Counted from the stretch's first letter, positions 11,328 to 21,978 are shown. The stretch: DNA of 64,000 nucleotides from Ancistrus triradiatus (GCA_025084515.1 JAJAGP010000091.1:62001-126000), one strand, 5' to 3'. Notes: a model not told the origin generated them from the letters alone. Made by a program: numbers and translations.

Positions 11328-12540
11328 CAGTGGGGCAAAAAAGTATTTAGTCAGTCACTGATTGTGCAAGTTATCCTACTTAGAAAGATGAGAGGGGTCT
11401 GTAATTTTCATCATAGGTACACTTCAACTAAGAGAGACAAAATGAGAAAAAAAAATCCAGGAAATCACACTGTAGGATTTTTAAAGAATTTAATTGTAAA
11501 TCATGGTGGAAAATAAGTATTTGGTCACCCACAAACAAGCAAGATTTCTGGCTCTCACAGACCTGTAACTTCTTCTTTAAGAAAGCTCTTCTGTCCTCCC
11601 ACTTGTTACCTGTATTAATGGCACCAGTTTTGACCTCGTTATCTGTATAAAAGACACCTGTCCCACAGCCTCAAACAGTCAGACTCCAAACTCAACCATG
11701 GCCAAGACCAAAGAGCTGTCGAAGGACACCAGGAAGAAAAAAAATAGTATACCTGCACCAGGCTGGGAAGAGTGAATCTACAATAGGCAAGCAGGTTGGT
11801 GTGAATAAATCAACTGTGGGAGCAATTGTAAGAAAATGGAAGACATTACAAGACCATTGATATAATCTCCTCGATCTGGGGGGCCCCACGCAAGATCTCA
11901 TCCCGTGGGGTCAAAAATGATCATGAGAACGTTGAGCAAAAAATCCCAGAAACTACACGGAGGGACCTGATGAATGACCTGTAGAGAACTGGGACCAAAG
12001 TAAACCAAAGGCTAGCATCAGTAACACACTACGCGAGAGGGACTCAGATCCTGCAGTGCAGGTGTGTCCCCCTGCTTAAGCCAGTACATGTCCAGGCCCG
12101 TCTGAAGTTTGCCAGAGAGCATATGGATGATCCAGAAGAGGACTGAGAGAATATTATGTGGTATAATATCAAAACATTTTGGTAAAAACTCAACTCGTCA
12201 TGTTTGGAGGAAGAAGAATGCTGAGTCGCATCCCAAGAACACCATACCTACTGTGAAGCATGGGGGTGGAACCATCATGCTTTGGGGCTGTTTTTCTGCA
12301 AAGGGGACAGGACGACTGATCCGTGTTAAGGGAAGAATGAACGGGGCCATGTATCATGAGATTTTAAGCCAAAACCTCCTTCTATCAGTGAGAGCATTGA
12401 AGATGGAATGTGGCTGGGTTTTCTCATTATGTCTCTCATAGTTGAAGTGTACCTGTGATGAAAATGACAGACCTCTCTCATCTTTCTAAGTAGGAGAACT
12501 TGCACAATCAGTGGCTGACTAAGTACTTTTTGCCCAACTA
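11328..12540 (+). mobile_element. Tc1/mariner element, family Tc-A, deleted copy with both ends
   Basis: The left end CAGTGGGGCAAAAAAGTATT sits after TA (11326-11327). The right end is its inverted copy (TACTTTTTGCCCAACTA), followed by TA at 12541-12542. The inverted arms run to about 11540 and from about 12425. Between them lies a broken transposase on the + strand: 12190-12390 reads HVWRKKNAESHPKNT, VKHGGGTIMLWGCFS and MNGAMYHEIL, the middle of the DDE domain. The last third of the gene is missing: sequence near 12410 jumps straight into the right arm. Non-functional. Confidence 0.85.
12109..12441 (+). pseudogene. Tc-A transposase fragment (middle of DDE domain)
   Basis: An open stretch of 110 codons containing the Tc1-typical GGGTIMLWGCFSAKGTGRL block. 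Upstream frames are broken by stops and frameshifts. Downstream, the protein runs out of frame into inverted-repeat sequence after ALKMECGW, so the last catalytic residue is absent. Confidence 0.75.
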
Positions 12541-12644
12541 TACTTGAAACCATATACATATAATGTCTTCAGTAGTCACTTTCTCTTATCTCTTCATGTT
12601 TTCAAACTTTTGATATTTTTTGACTTTCAAAACACTAACACATA

Positions 12645-12905
12645 CCTGTCTCACTATACTTGTGGGGACTTTCTGTTAACTTCCATTCATTCCATTGATT
12701 ACTGTAGGTAGTTAATGCTACATTTATACCGACCCCTAATCTTAACCTCAGTAACCTAAAGCAAGTCTGTTGGTACTTTTGTTTTTTCAAATAAAAGTTG
12801 TAATTTTTGTTAAACAGCGACATTCCTCACAAGTAAAAATTGCCAGGTTTTTCCTGTCATCATAAGGACATGTGGTCCTCACAAGCAAACAAGGTACACA
12901 CACCC
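12645..12905 (+). repeat. Dispersed repeat R2 (TGTGGGGACT-type)
   Basis: CTCACTATACTTGTGGGGAC, GATTACTGTAGGTAGTTAAT, TCAGTAACCTAAAGCAAG, and ATGTGGTCCTCACAAGC at the 3' end. The same order of blocks is found three times at 53525-54165 and, degraded, at 56735-56970. Confidence 0.6.
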
Positions 12906-13331
12906 ACACCCACAGAAAGTCGTAGGGGAGGGACATCAGGTACTTCTTCGGAATTCGGTGGTCGCAGTAGGAGGTACACCATCTACACAATACCAGTCCT
13001 TCGCAGAGCTTCGTAAACAGGCTTTTACAGTAGTTCTTTTAATATACGCACTGTATGTTCTAACTCTTTATACTGAGTCACCCTTAAGCACAGCATCCTA
13101 GGGCATCATTTTGTCCATTATTATTCTCAGTAATTCTAAACAAAGAAGTACGGATCCCGGTTTCTTATTCTTTGTAATAAGTCTGATAACACAACCCAAC
13201 AACTTTATGTCACTGGACACCCTATATTTTAGGACATACTGTACATAGCTCCTGAAGGTAATGCAATGGGATCATTTTTATTTACTACCATAGTTATCCA
13301 TACTTTTCCACAGTTTGATTTTGTTCTTCAG

Positions 13332-13508
13332 GTGATGATGAACAGAGTGACTGGTTCTTTGAAGGTGATTGTGGATCAGCTGTTGGTCTTCAGAACATAC
13401 ATTCTAACAGAGAGTCTGAAACAGTCCCCAGACCTGCTGTGTTGGACAATAGGAGAGAGAAGCAGCACTCAGCTACTTTTTTGCATCCTGCCCAAACCAA
13501 CCAGAGAG
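13332..13508 (+). CDS. gpatch2l: gpatch2l coding exon, 177 bp
   Basis: Acceptor TTTTGTTCTTCAG precedes 13332; donor GTAAAT follows 13508. The first two bases complete Gly, giving GDDEQSDWFFEGDCGSAVG; the family has GDDEQSDWFYEGEC at this point. The remaining residues are less conserved, polar and Ser/Asn/Arg rich, and end HPAQTNQR. This agrees with human GPATCH2L, where a variable stretch separates the DDEQSDWF block from the RGYH block. The last base is the first position of a Gly codon completed by the next exon. A different frame here happens to be open for 88 codons from an internal ATG, but it has no family similarity and would not splice in phase. Confidence 0.93.
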
Positions 13509-13714
13509 GTAAATCCAGTCTCTGTGCTGTAACTGTACTGACACTTTCCTGTTAAAGTTATGAAATGGCTATGCTAGTAAGCAGTTTGTGAATAAATGTG
13601 TGAATAGCATTCGTAGGGAACCAGTTTTGTTTATATTGTTGATTTTGTTAATCAAATGGAAAATTGGCACTACATCTAAAAGGAGCGAACTTAAAAATGT
13701 CACGTGTACACATT

Positions 13715-13835
13715 ATGTGGGCGGCACAGTGCTGCATGGGGTTATCGCAATTGCCTCAAAGTGCTGAGATCCCCCAGACTCCCTGTGTGAAGTTTGCATG
13801 TCTTCTGCTTCTGCGTGAGTTTACTCTGGGTACAT
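13715..13835 (+). mobile_element. SINE head, family A
   Basis: GGGCGGCACAGTGCTGCATG, GTTATCGCAATTGCCTCAAA and GTGAAGTTTGCATGTCTTCT are the head and early body of DANA/Mermaid-like SINEs. Confidence 0.6.
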
Positions 13836-13861
13836 AATTGTAAGACAATTATGCCAAGGTA

Positions 13862-14060
13862 CACGTGTGGTGCAGTGGCAGTTCGCTAGCTCACTACTGC
13901 AGTGACCCACGACCCCAGCTGTGAGTCCCAGCGGTGCATTCCGGCCAGTTGGGGTGTCATGAAGGCACGACTGGCCATGTCTGAGGGAGGGTAGGCCCCC
14001 CGGTATGCAACAGCAGCCACAACTGTTTGTTTTTGCACCCTCTCTGTCGTTATTGCACCT
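13862..14060 (+). mobile_element. SINE family B
   Basis: GTGTGGTGCAGTGGCAGTTC head, degraded B-box (TGTGAGTCCCAGCGG), then ACGACTGGCCATGTCTGAGG, the block shared with 43700 and 15230. Possible 3' end at 14262-14335 (GTGATGGACTGGTGCC), separated by another retroposon. Confidence 0.55.
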
Positions 14061-14262
14061 GTGTCTGCTTCTGATGCGTCTCGATTAATATTGTCATCTT
14101 GTGTATATTGTATATTATATATTGTTTGTTTCTCCTCCTCTTTTTGCCTTCCTTTCCTCCAGTGGCATATGCTGCTTGCCAGGCTGCCATTATAAATACG
14201 AATCTGTTCTTAATTACTTGACTGGTTAAATTAAAGGTTAAATAAAAATAAATAAATAAAAA
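14060..14262 (+). mobile_element. Retroposon 3' tail inserted in a SINE
   Basis: TGCCATTATAAATACGAATC, TGTTCTTAATTACTTGACTG, GTTAAATTAAAGGTTAAATA and (AATA)n form a 3' end very common in bony-fish retroposons. It separates the two apparent parts of a family B SINE. Confidence 0.45.
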
Positions 14263-14428
14263 TCTGCTCAGTGATGGACTGGTGCCTCTTGGTACATGTA
14301 GATTCCATAATAGGCTCGGGATTCCCAGTATTGTTCTAAGCAGAACATTTTATTTGATCTAACTTTTGTGTAAGGCTGTATACGGAATAATAATTCACTC
14401 TCAATCACTACATGCTAATGTTTTGCAG

Positions 14429-14508
14429 GTTATCATGCTCGTGTGAACCGTGTACCAGGCGTGACTGCATGCTGCATTAGGAAAGGCAGGAGGAGATTAG
14501 CTGGCAAG
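14429..14508 (+). CDS. gpatch2l: gpatch2l coding exon, 80 bp
   Basis: Acceptor TAATGTTTTGCAG, donor GTGATC. With the split Gly the exon reads GYHARVNRVPGVTACC then IRKGRRRLAGK. The RGYHxRxNRxPG and RKGRRRLxGK elements correspond closely to human GPATCH2L as recalled, and more distantly to RGFQARLSRLHG in GPATCH2, so this exon favours the 2L paralog. It ends in phase 0. The basic RKGRRR run may serve nuclear localisation, which is inference. Confidence 0.93.
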
Positions 14509-14623
14509 GTGATCCACTGTATTATAAATCATTATACAAAACCTGCAGTACAGTTTGTGTTAATGAATCCCGCTGAGTTACAATCCTCAATATAGCAAGC
14601 ACCTGTTTGTGGTCATGTTGCAG

Positions 14624-14688
14624 GATAATAGTTTTGCTGTTTGTGGGGAAAAACTGAGAAGCTACTCACAAGATTCCTATCATAAAGA
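14624..14688 (+). CDS. gpatch2l: gpatch2l coding exon, 65 bp
   Basis: Acceptor GGTCATGTTGCAG, donor GTAAGA. The phase-0 start gives DNSFAVCGEKLRSYSQDSYH then K and two bases of a Glu codon. Similarity to mammalian GPATCH2L is weak here, in a stretch known to vary, so support rests on the two strong splice sites, phase compatibility on both sides and position in order. The intron before it is only 115 bp and the one after it 79 bp. Confidence 0.72.
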
Positions 14689-14767
14689 GTAAGATTTTAC
14701 CATTTGTTTAAACTTTAAATGATGATTGATTTAGGCATTAGATCAATTAATAATTGAATGATTTCAG

Positions 14768-14807
14768 GTTTTGGATGCCTGCCTATGGGAAGCGTGATAG
14801 AAGTCAG
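14768..14807 (+). CDS. gpatch2l: gpatch2l coding exon, 40 bp
   Basis: Acceptor TGAATGATTTCAG, donor GTATGA. One base completes the split Glu codon and thirteen codons follow: FWMPAYGKRDRSQ, ending in phase 0. The exon is small and poorly conserved. It is accepted because it keeps the frame between two supported exons and has good splice sites. The HKEFWMPAYG stretch sits where GPATCH2 has HDHWFSPGAR, a plausible distant match. Confidence 0.68.
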
Positions 14808-15147
14808 GTATGAACTGTTATTAGTTTGTTCTTTCCTTCATTTTTGACATGATAGTGTTAACAAAGCTCCGTGTATGGGTTGAGATCTGAAACAGATTTG
14901 ATAATGATATTATTAACTGAGTCACCTTTCGGTCTTGATTGGTTATGCCAAATTTTACAGGTTTAAGAGAATTTTATGTCCCATCATCAGAGTGGTGTTC
15001 CCATAAGAGTAGAACGTCACAAAGGAGAATTCAATATATCCATAATTTCCTCTAGATAAAAAGTGAAATCAAATAACTGTCAAATAATGATTATTGCTAT
15101 TTTATGCTACTGCTCTCAATAGTGTTTCCTTCCTAAGACATTATCTT

Positions 15148-15290
15148 AGGTTGTTTGGATGGCATAGCAGCCTAACACGCAAATCTGAGTGCCTGCGGTG
15201 CCTTCCAGCTTGATCGAGTGTCACATGCAGAGACAACTGGCTGTGCCTGAGGGAGTAGAAGTGATTCATTCCCCAGCATTTCAAAGTCCA
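15148..15290 (+). mobile_element. SINE family B fragment
   Basis: GGATGGCATAGCAGCCTAAC head, GTGTCACATGCAGAGACAAC, TGGCTGTGCCTGAGGGAG. Confidence 0.5.
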
Positions 15291-15596
15291 GGACATGCAC
15301 CTTTTTGTCCCGTTCTATTTTTCCTTCGAATTTTAGGAGAAAATTAGTAGCAAAATTGATACCTATATGGGACATAAAGAGGAATCACCTGTCCCCTAAG
15401 CATTGAAAAGTAATGCTGAGCCCTTTCTATGGGTTTTTCTTTATACACATAAGCTATACAATATATCAGGGGACCCGGTCATCTGATCTCAGTTCAAAGC
15501 TCAGTGTGTGATCGGCGCATTTCTGTTTTAAGTTTGTTTCCCCCCCCCCATAGTTACCTTTTTGCAGTAATTTTCTGCATTCTCATTTGTTTCCAG

Positions 15597-15688
15597 CTGA
15601 AACCTCTTTGTTCGTTGTCCATGTATCCTATCGGCATGGTTTCAGAGAGCTCCCTTCCCAGGTACTCCTCATATGAGTGCAGAAACAG
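15597..15688 (+). CDS. gpatch2l: gpatch2l coding exon, 92 bp
   Basis: Acceptor CTCATTTGTTTCCAG, donor GTGAGT (near-consensus). Thirty codons, LKPLCSLSMYPIGMVSES continuing to YSSYECRN, then two bases (AG). This corresponds to the human region NPLSPLYSLDVLADAS leading to SARQ. The two leftover bases plus T from 26605 make Ser, so the protein continues SRQCNAHLG directly into the next recognised exon nearly 11 kb away. Confidence 0.8.
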
Positions 15689-15721
15689 GTGAGTCTTCTC
15701 CTGCAACTAACCTTATTTTTG

Positions 15722-16065
15722 ACACTATATAACCAAAAGTATGTAGGTCCAATTAGTGATCTGTATTATTGTAGCACCTCGTGGAATCGTCATAGACAAA
15801 CAGTGGCAGTAGATCGGGTCATGTCAATGACCCTCCATCTTTCAAGACTTGAAGTATCTGTCCTGCACTCCTAACACAAAGCTCATAAATAAATTGCTGT
15901 ACAAAGAAATGCCTTTGAGATGATTTGGTCGGCTTTGTCAGGTGAGCTGTGAGTCAGGGCTTATTGTTTCATATGAGTCATGTTTCAAACTCTAGTGAAA
16001 AGCCTTCCTGAAAGAGTGAAGGCAGGTGTTTTGTCAAAGGATGGACTCTACGATAATACCCCATA
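15722..16065 (+). mobile_element. Tc1 remnant, family Tc-E
   Basis: The start CACTATATAACCAAAAGTAT is a typical end of this fish Tc1 family. TAGACAAACAGTGGCAGTAG is shared with 39368 and, reversed, 52895. AAAAGCCTTCCTGAAAGAGT near 16000 is the transposase C-terminal region. Most of the gene is deleted. Confidence 0.55.
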
Positions 16066-16077
16066 TTTTGACCTTTA

Positions 16078-16262
16078 TGTCATTTAGCAGACGTCCTTAT
16101 CCAGAGCAACTTACAATTGATACAGTTTTACAATCCAAGTTAAGGTTAATGGCCGTGCTCAAGGACCCAACAGTGGCAGGTTGGCAAAGGTGGGATTTGA
16201 ACCCTGGACCTTCTGGTCCACAGTGCAGTACCTTAACTGCTAGATCACCACAGTCCCAGTTT
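16078..16262 (-). mobile_element. SINE family C, full-length, minus strand
   Basis: Complement of the family C order: tail CATTTAGCAGACGTCCTTAT, middle GTGCTCAAGGACCC, B-box complement GGGATTTGAACCC and head TGCTAGATCACCACAGTCCC. It lies directly after the Tc-E remnant. Confidence 0.75.
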
Positions 16263-16267
16263 TTGGA

Positions 16268-16400
16268 TGTACTGTGCAAAAGTCTGAAGAAGCTTGATCA
16301 GGAATGGTCTTTTTGGGAGGTGAACAGAGTGAAAAGACTCCCAAAGACTGGAATAAGATTAGTGGAAATAGTATTATGTCAGTACTACAAACTTTTGGCT
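16268..16400 (+). mobile_element. Tc1 remnant, family Tc-G
   Basis: TACTGTGCAAAAGTCTGAAG end, then GGAATGGTCTTTTTGGGAGG and ACTGGAATAAGATTAGTGGA. The same order occurs at 52378-52740 with more sequence. Confidence 0.5.
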
Positions 16401-17273
16401 ATAAAGTATTTTTTCTGGTAAAGTAAATTCCAAAATAAAATGACCACGTTGGAAACCATAAAGAATAAGGCACACTTAGCCGTTATGATTTCTGACATCA
16501 GGCTGATTTTTATTAGCACTTCTATCCTGTCACAGTAAAATAACAAAGCTTTGCTTTGTCTTTCTGTTTATACACTCAACACTCTTCTAAATTATCATTG
16601 AGGCGAGTGACAAGGTGAAATGCTATTGTATTTATGCCACTCAGTTCAGCAAAACCTCCCTTCACTGTAGGCAGGATCGAGCTGCTTACAGAATGTATAA
16701 AAAGATTTTCGTGTCTCCAGGGTGCGTGGAACACAGCATTGAACAGATCTGCTGTCAAAGCTCAATATATTGACGGGCCATTTTTTAGTTAACTTCTAAA
16801 ATGAACCGTGCATAGAGCGCTGGGGTGTAAGGGTTAACCAATTTGACCTGCATGAAAGTTTTTTTTTTCCAGGGTCAGTGTGTTTTTGATGTGTGTAAAA
16901 TCACTACAGTGGACAAATCCCACAGGAGTGCAGCTCAAACCATGACCTTCTGATGTAAAGGGATGGATGTGTGTGATGATGTGCCTGCTCTATTAGATAA
17001 CACCTTATGTTTTGTTGTCAGCATTTACTTAAAGATAAAGCTTTAGATAGGATGCACAGATGACATATTATATTAGGAAGCTATTCATGGTACTCCAGTC
17101 TGCTGAGAAGAAATCATAGCACACAGACATAGGATGGAAAGTGTCTCCAAGTCCAAATTCCTAAATATAATGCAGAGAGTTTTTGTTTTACATTATTTTT
17201 ACATTTTGCTTTTTATGTCTAATTCTGAGAAGCAATATGGTAATTTAGAATTTTTTTCTCTTTTAATATACAG

Positions 17274-17580
17274 TGCAAAAGTTTACATTCCTCATGTGGC
17301 AAACAGGGAAAATTTAGATTTATTTAATCATTTCAGTACAATTTTTAAGGAAACAAGTTGTACCATGACCTACATACCTGATTTGAAGAAGCCAGTGATA
17401 TCTAGCAAAGTTATTAGATGTGTCAAGAGGAATCAAAAAGCATTGGCAAAACAAATCTGGCAGATTTATAACAGATATGATAAACAAAAGTAGGGTGTAA
17501 ATATTATAGCTTAGGTGATCCAAAATCTGCCTAGAGAATACACAAGGACAGCGGAAGAGGTTCTAAAGGAAAACAGTGGC
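17274..17580 (+). mobile_element. Possible Tc1-like fragment
   Basis: Starts TACAGTGCAAAAGTTTACAT, like a Tc1 terminal repeat after TA. The interior TCTAGCAAAGTTATTAGATG and on resembles a decayed transposase N-terminus but is not decisive. Confidence 0.3.
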
Positions 17581-17907
17581 TGTAAGTTATTATACTATAT
17601 AAATCACATTCAGAAAGGCAGATGCAAAATGCAAAACAAAAGTGTTTCAGAGTAAGAAATCTGTCATAACTGCTCTAAATTATGAGTGACACTTATTTTT
17701 ATTATAAAATGTCAGTAAGATTTCTGCTTCACAAGAGTGCTCATAACAACACCGGCATCTAGGAGAGGTCATGAGGTGTCTTAGCAAGAGACAGTGAAAG
17801 AAAGTGCGTATCAGGATAGATATTAATATGAAATACCTTTATACTGTATGCATTGTTGTTTACAGAAATGGCATAACCTTTGTTTTCAACCTCAGTTTCT
17901 TCAGTTT

Positions 17908-18106
17908 GGGACTGTGGTAGCCTAGCGGGTAAGGTACTCGACTATGGACCAGAAGGTCCAGGGTTCAAATCCCACCTCTGCCAAGCTGCCACTGTTGGGT
18001 CCTTGAGCAAGGCCCTTAACCCACAATTGCTTGGATTGTAAGACTGTATCAGTTGTAAGTCGCTCTGGATAAGGTTGTCTGCTAAATGCTGTAAATGTAA
18101 GTGTTA
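17908..18106 (+). mobile_element. SINE family C, best-preserved copy
   Basis: The head GTGGTAGCCTAGCGGGTAAG has a clear A-box. The B-box is GGGTTCAAATCCC. A body GAGCAAGGCCCTTAACCCAC and the tail GCTCTGGATAAGGTTGTCTG, then CTAAATGCTGTAAATG, follow. Other copies: 5440, 16078, 21858, 38164, 50521, 55312, 55808, 55992 and 59108. It is a SINE and not a tRNA gene because of the 3' body and copy number. Confidence 0.85.
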
Positions 18107-18417
18107 AATGTTCACCCTTCGCTATTGGCTAAGCTATTATTATTAGATTCAGGCACATCAGTGCCTTTCCAGGGTTTGGAAGACTAGTTTGTGGAATCCA
18201 TATTGTAAGTAGAATTGTAATGACCTGAGGTAATGATGAGGTACATATGTGAAATAGACATGTTTTATTTTAAATAATATAAAAAGAAGGATATGGCAGA
18301 AAGGAACATGGTACAGTAACAGAAATTAGGGGTATGCATGCTTATCATTAAAACCTTAGTTCTCTTTAGTTTGTTTAAAAATAACACATGTATTTGAGAA
18401 ATATGGTTGTAAAATAT

Positions 18418-18419
18418 GC

Positions 18420-18452
<33 letters not shown>

Positions 18453-18562
18453 TATTATATTATAATAATAGTTATTATTATTATTATCATCATTGATGTT
18501 GTTTTAATGATGATGATGATGATAGTAGTAATAATAATAATAATAATAACAACAACAACAAC

Positions 18563-18597
<35 letters not shown>

Positions 18598-18651
18598 TAA
18601 CAATAATAATAATAATAATAATAATAACTATTATTATTATTATTATTATTA

Positions 18652-18718
<67 letters not shown>

Positions 18719-18720
18719 CA
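18418..18720. repeat. Compound AAT/AAC/ATG trinucleotide tract with hairpin symmetry
   Basis: (AAT)n, then a short palindrome (AATAACTATTATATTATAAT region), (ATG)n and (AAC)5(AAT)n. From 18628 the complement follows: (ATT)n then (GTT)9. Arms of about 80-90 bp at 18549-18627 and 18628-18718 can pair. Translated frames here are only poly-Ile/Thr/Val artefacts. Confidence 0.95.
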
Positions 18721-18751
18721 CATTTTTTGTACTTGTACTGATCATAGTTTG

Positions 18752-18885
18752 AGGGGTTGGGCGCCTATTCCGGGGAACACAGAGCATGGGCATAAGCTTG
18801 CCTTACAGAGGACACCAGTCCATCCCCCAAAGGGCCTCCCCATCCTTAGGCACAATTATTATTATTATTATTATTATTATCATTT
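18752..18885 (-). mobile_element. Decayed SINE 3' half plus (ATT)n
   Basis: TGGGCGCCTATTCCGGGGAA, GAGGACACCAGTCCATCCCC, ending in an (ATT)9 run at 18856-18882. Confidence 0.4.
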
Positions 18886-20397
18886 AATTGAAAAATATAG
18901 AATACAAGTTTATAACAAAGTTTACAATACATTTTGTGCTCATTTAAACTGATACACAGTCTTAAAGTTTCTTTTTTTTTTTTTTTTAACATTATAAGTC
19001 ACCTGCAAATAGACAGTTGGAAACATACATATGCACCCATGATAAATACACATCACAGGAAGAATGTGTAGACAAATGGACAAACTGGTGATCGTCAGCA
19101 CCAAAACGTTAAAAAGTTATGGCGTGATGAAAACATGAAACATGGAATCAAAATCAATTGGAAATGTTAGTAAGAAGTTTGATAATGTAACAGATCTAAT
19201 CTGTAAGTAACTTTAGCCATTAGAGGTGGGGTAGTAGGATTCATATTGAGATGCTTGCTGAATAGCTGTCCAAGTATAATTTTAGTTTGATACTTTTTTT
19301 ACTTTAACTTTAAAATTAAAGTATTTAACCATCAATGAAACCTAACACACCAAATGCCTTGTTTGTTTTTTTAAATACTATTTCACTATTCTTACAAGGA
19401 TATATGAAGTTTTTTTTTCCATTCAATTGCTTATCTGTTTTTTCTCTGCTTTTGAAGATCATCTAGCTACAAGAGGGAATTCAAGGGGTAAACTCTCGAT
19501 TTATGTATTTATTTGTCTAGGTTCTCATGGTATGTCAAAGATGAGGCTGGTGTAGAGGTAAATACTTGCTCGGAGGGATCTGCGTACTTATTGGGAGTTT
19601 AATTGCCTCAAGACCATTCAACTTGACTGCATTGTGCCTTTTGTGCCTATTTACAGTGCATTCTTAATTCTCCCCTCACTGTCTCCTCTTCCTCCATCCT
19701 CCCTCTCTTGGGCCGTTCTAGAAAGCCCTCCGTCTTTCCTTGATGAGGGGCAGAAACACGACGCCAATAAAGCGGCCGTACTTCTTAGTCCTGTCTTTCA
19801 TACTCATTGCCTTTCTTCTCCACCTGAAAGCTTCCTTCAGATTGCAATTTGAAGCATGTTGAATACTAATTTCTGTCTATTAAAAGGCCCTGGTATCTTT
19901 GCCATGCTCTCATTTGAATGCTGTACTCAGGGGAGGCTTCTTAATTCCTTTATAGAAGAATTCCAGATCCCTTTTACTTCAAAAAGTATAAATCATACTC
20001 CCAAATGAACGAGGCAGAGAGGGGGATGATGCGGGGTGTCTCTGATGTGTGCCGCCACTTAGTAGCAGCGTCGTTGAGCTCCCAAAGCTGCTAAAATCCG
20101 GCTTATGGGGAAGACATGTCTGTCCTCCTGACCCAGGCCTCCAGCAAACCTCCAGGCTGCAACCATGCACCAGTCCAAACATACACACCAGAGCATACGC
20201 CATAAAACACTGCAGTGGTACCGCAGTGCTGCTCATACATACAAACATTAGTTTGTCACTTAAAAATTGTAAAACTGTCCAATATCAAAACCACAGAGCA
20301 ATTAGAGTCACAATGTTTCAATTTAATATTTATTATAACATGTATTGTATGTGCCAGAAGCAGTTCTAAAGCAAAAACAAAGCATCCCCTTTAACCT

Positions 20398-20530
20398 CGC
20401 TTCTCATGGTCGTAGTTGTGAGGGACCTGGAGCCTATACTGGAATTCACTGGATGCAGACTGATCAGCCAGTCCATCACAGTGTGTAATCGCACCCCCGA
20501 ACCTTCACTTTGCAAGGACAGCCTGGTGTT
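20398..20530 (-). mobile_element. Decayed SINE 3' half, minus strand
   Basis: GGACCTGGAGCCTATACTGG and CAGTCCATCACAGTGTGTAA follow the order of the complement of the SINE tail. Confidence 0.4.
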
Positions 20531-20639
20531 CTAACACAGGTCCTCAGGAACTGCTGTTTACAGGAGCAGGCTCTTACTACCTGAGCTTCCACAAGCAATA
20601 ACGTGAAGTTAATGGGTGGGTAAATTTTGCTGTCCTGTA

Positions 20640-21350
20640 TTATTTGCAATTTGTCCTGGACACCCAGAGACTCTATAAACTATAGACAATATAAACTGTT
20701 ACTAAACCTGTTGCATTCTCTCGTCTCCTACTCACAACATGTTTCACTAAACATCTTATGTCCTAAACACAACATTACTTGGTGTACATTATGTTTAACT
20801 AGACAGTCACAAAAACCTTATCATTTTGGTGTCTGTTCTAACCTAGAGGAGGGTTCCCCATTTCAGCCTGGTTTTCTCAAGCTTGTTCCATTATGCAACT
20901 CGTGGAGTCCACTGTCACTTTTCTACTGGGTCTAGACTACTGGTAAAGCTGCTTTGCAACTTCTACTGTTAATAGTTCTATATAAATAAAACTAACTGAA
21001 TAGAAAACAGTGAAGGTCTTTGGATGAGACAGAGCATCTGAGCAAAGATGTTCTCTTATATCGTTTTCTGGTTTTCAAACACTGGAACAGTACAGTGCAA
21101 AGTAATTCTAGCTGCCTGGACCTGCTTGAATTTGACCCCATTGTGTTCTTCAAGTCTCCTACTACAACTACCTACTACTCTTCACTGAACGTCTTATGCC
21201 CTATACACGACATTACCTGGTTTCAATTATGTTTAGCTAGACGATCATAATATAATCTTGGGGTCTGGTCTAACATGTAGGCGGGTTCCCCATTTCAGTA
21301 TGCACTGTCCACTGAGTCCACTGTCTCTTTTCTGCTGGGTCTAAACTTTG
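20640..21350 (-). repeat. R1-related repeat, minus strand, with internal direct duplication
   Basis: GTAAAGCTGCTTTGCAACTT...TCTATATAAATAAAACTAAC at 20943-20995 is the complement of the R1 5' end. The segment 20705-20940 is repeated at about 21145-21350 (AACATCTTATGTCCTAAACA vs AACGTCTTATGCCCTATACA; GAGGGTTCCCCATTTCAG vs GCGGGTTCCCCATTTCAG; TTTTCTACTGGGTCTA vs TTTTCTGCTGGGTCTA). Confidence 0.55.
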
Positions 21351-21354
21351 TCAA

Positions 21355-21850
21355 GGTTAAATTTACTTATATAGAGGCTTTTACCATGGAGCATTGTCTC
21401 AAATCAGCTTTAAAAAATCTAGACCCAAAGCCCTAACCGAGCATGCCTGGTGCAACATGGGCAAGGGTAAAAGTTTATAAGGAAGAAACCTCGGGAGGAC
21501 CAATACTCAAACATGGACCCATCCTCCTTGGGCAGCCTAGATGATATACATAAAAATTAAACTAAGGTACCTTATCAGGAGGGTTTTAGTAACATTTAGA
21601 AACTAAATATAAAAATTTAAAGACAGAGCATATCAAAATAAAATATAATTAATAAAATATAATAATCTATAGACTATAATAAAGTAAATGTAATATGGTA
21701 TTATGAAAAGTAGAACACAGAGAATATAAAACTAAAATAAATAAATTATTGAATATAATAATGTAGAGAATATGCATTTTGGGCATCATTTAGTCCAGTA
21801 AACAGAGTCAATGTAGGTTCTGGTGCCCTCAGCGGGACAGTTTCGTTGAC
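21355..21850 (+). repeat. Dispersed repeat R1, copy 3, longest
   Basis: The 5' blocks (ATAGAGGCTTTTACCATGG, GGAAGAAACCTCGGGAGGAC), an AT-rich middle with GTATTATGAAAAGTAGAACA, and the 3' block GGCATCATTTAGTCCAGTAA CAGAGTC are all present. Confidence 0.6.
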
Positions 21851-21857
21851 AGAATCG

Positions 21858-21978
21858 AGCAGGACAGTTCCGTCTTAAGTGATTTGCTTAATGGCCCAGC
21901 AGTGGTATGTTGGTGTAGCCATACATTGAATTCACAACTTTTGAATTAGCAGTCCAGAGAATTACCTGCTGTGGAAGG
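21858..21978 (-). mobile_element. SINE family C, decayed, minus strand
   Basis: GCTTAATGGCCCAGCAGTGG, ATGTTGGTG, TTAGCAGTCCAGAGAATTACC and TGCTGTGGAAGG follow the complement order of family C. Confidence 0.4.

Noticed and set aside
17908..18000. tRNA gene
   Set aside because: A- and B-boxes belong to a SINE head; the same 3' body and tail recur many times in the window.
18455..18793. Poly-Ile/Thr frames on both strands
   Set aside because: Direct translation of AAT/ATT trinucleotide repeats.
19458..19557. Possible small exons after the 15597-15688 exon (RSSSYKREFKG then stop, or RFSWYVKDEAGVE)
   Set aside because: Phase-compatible, but the 26605 exon joins directly with clear family residues. 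The gap between the two pieces (33 bp) is too short for an intron. A rare alternative end cannot be excluded.
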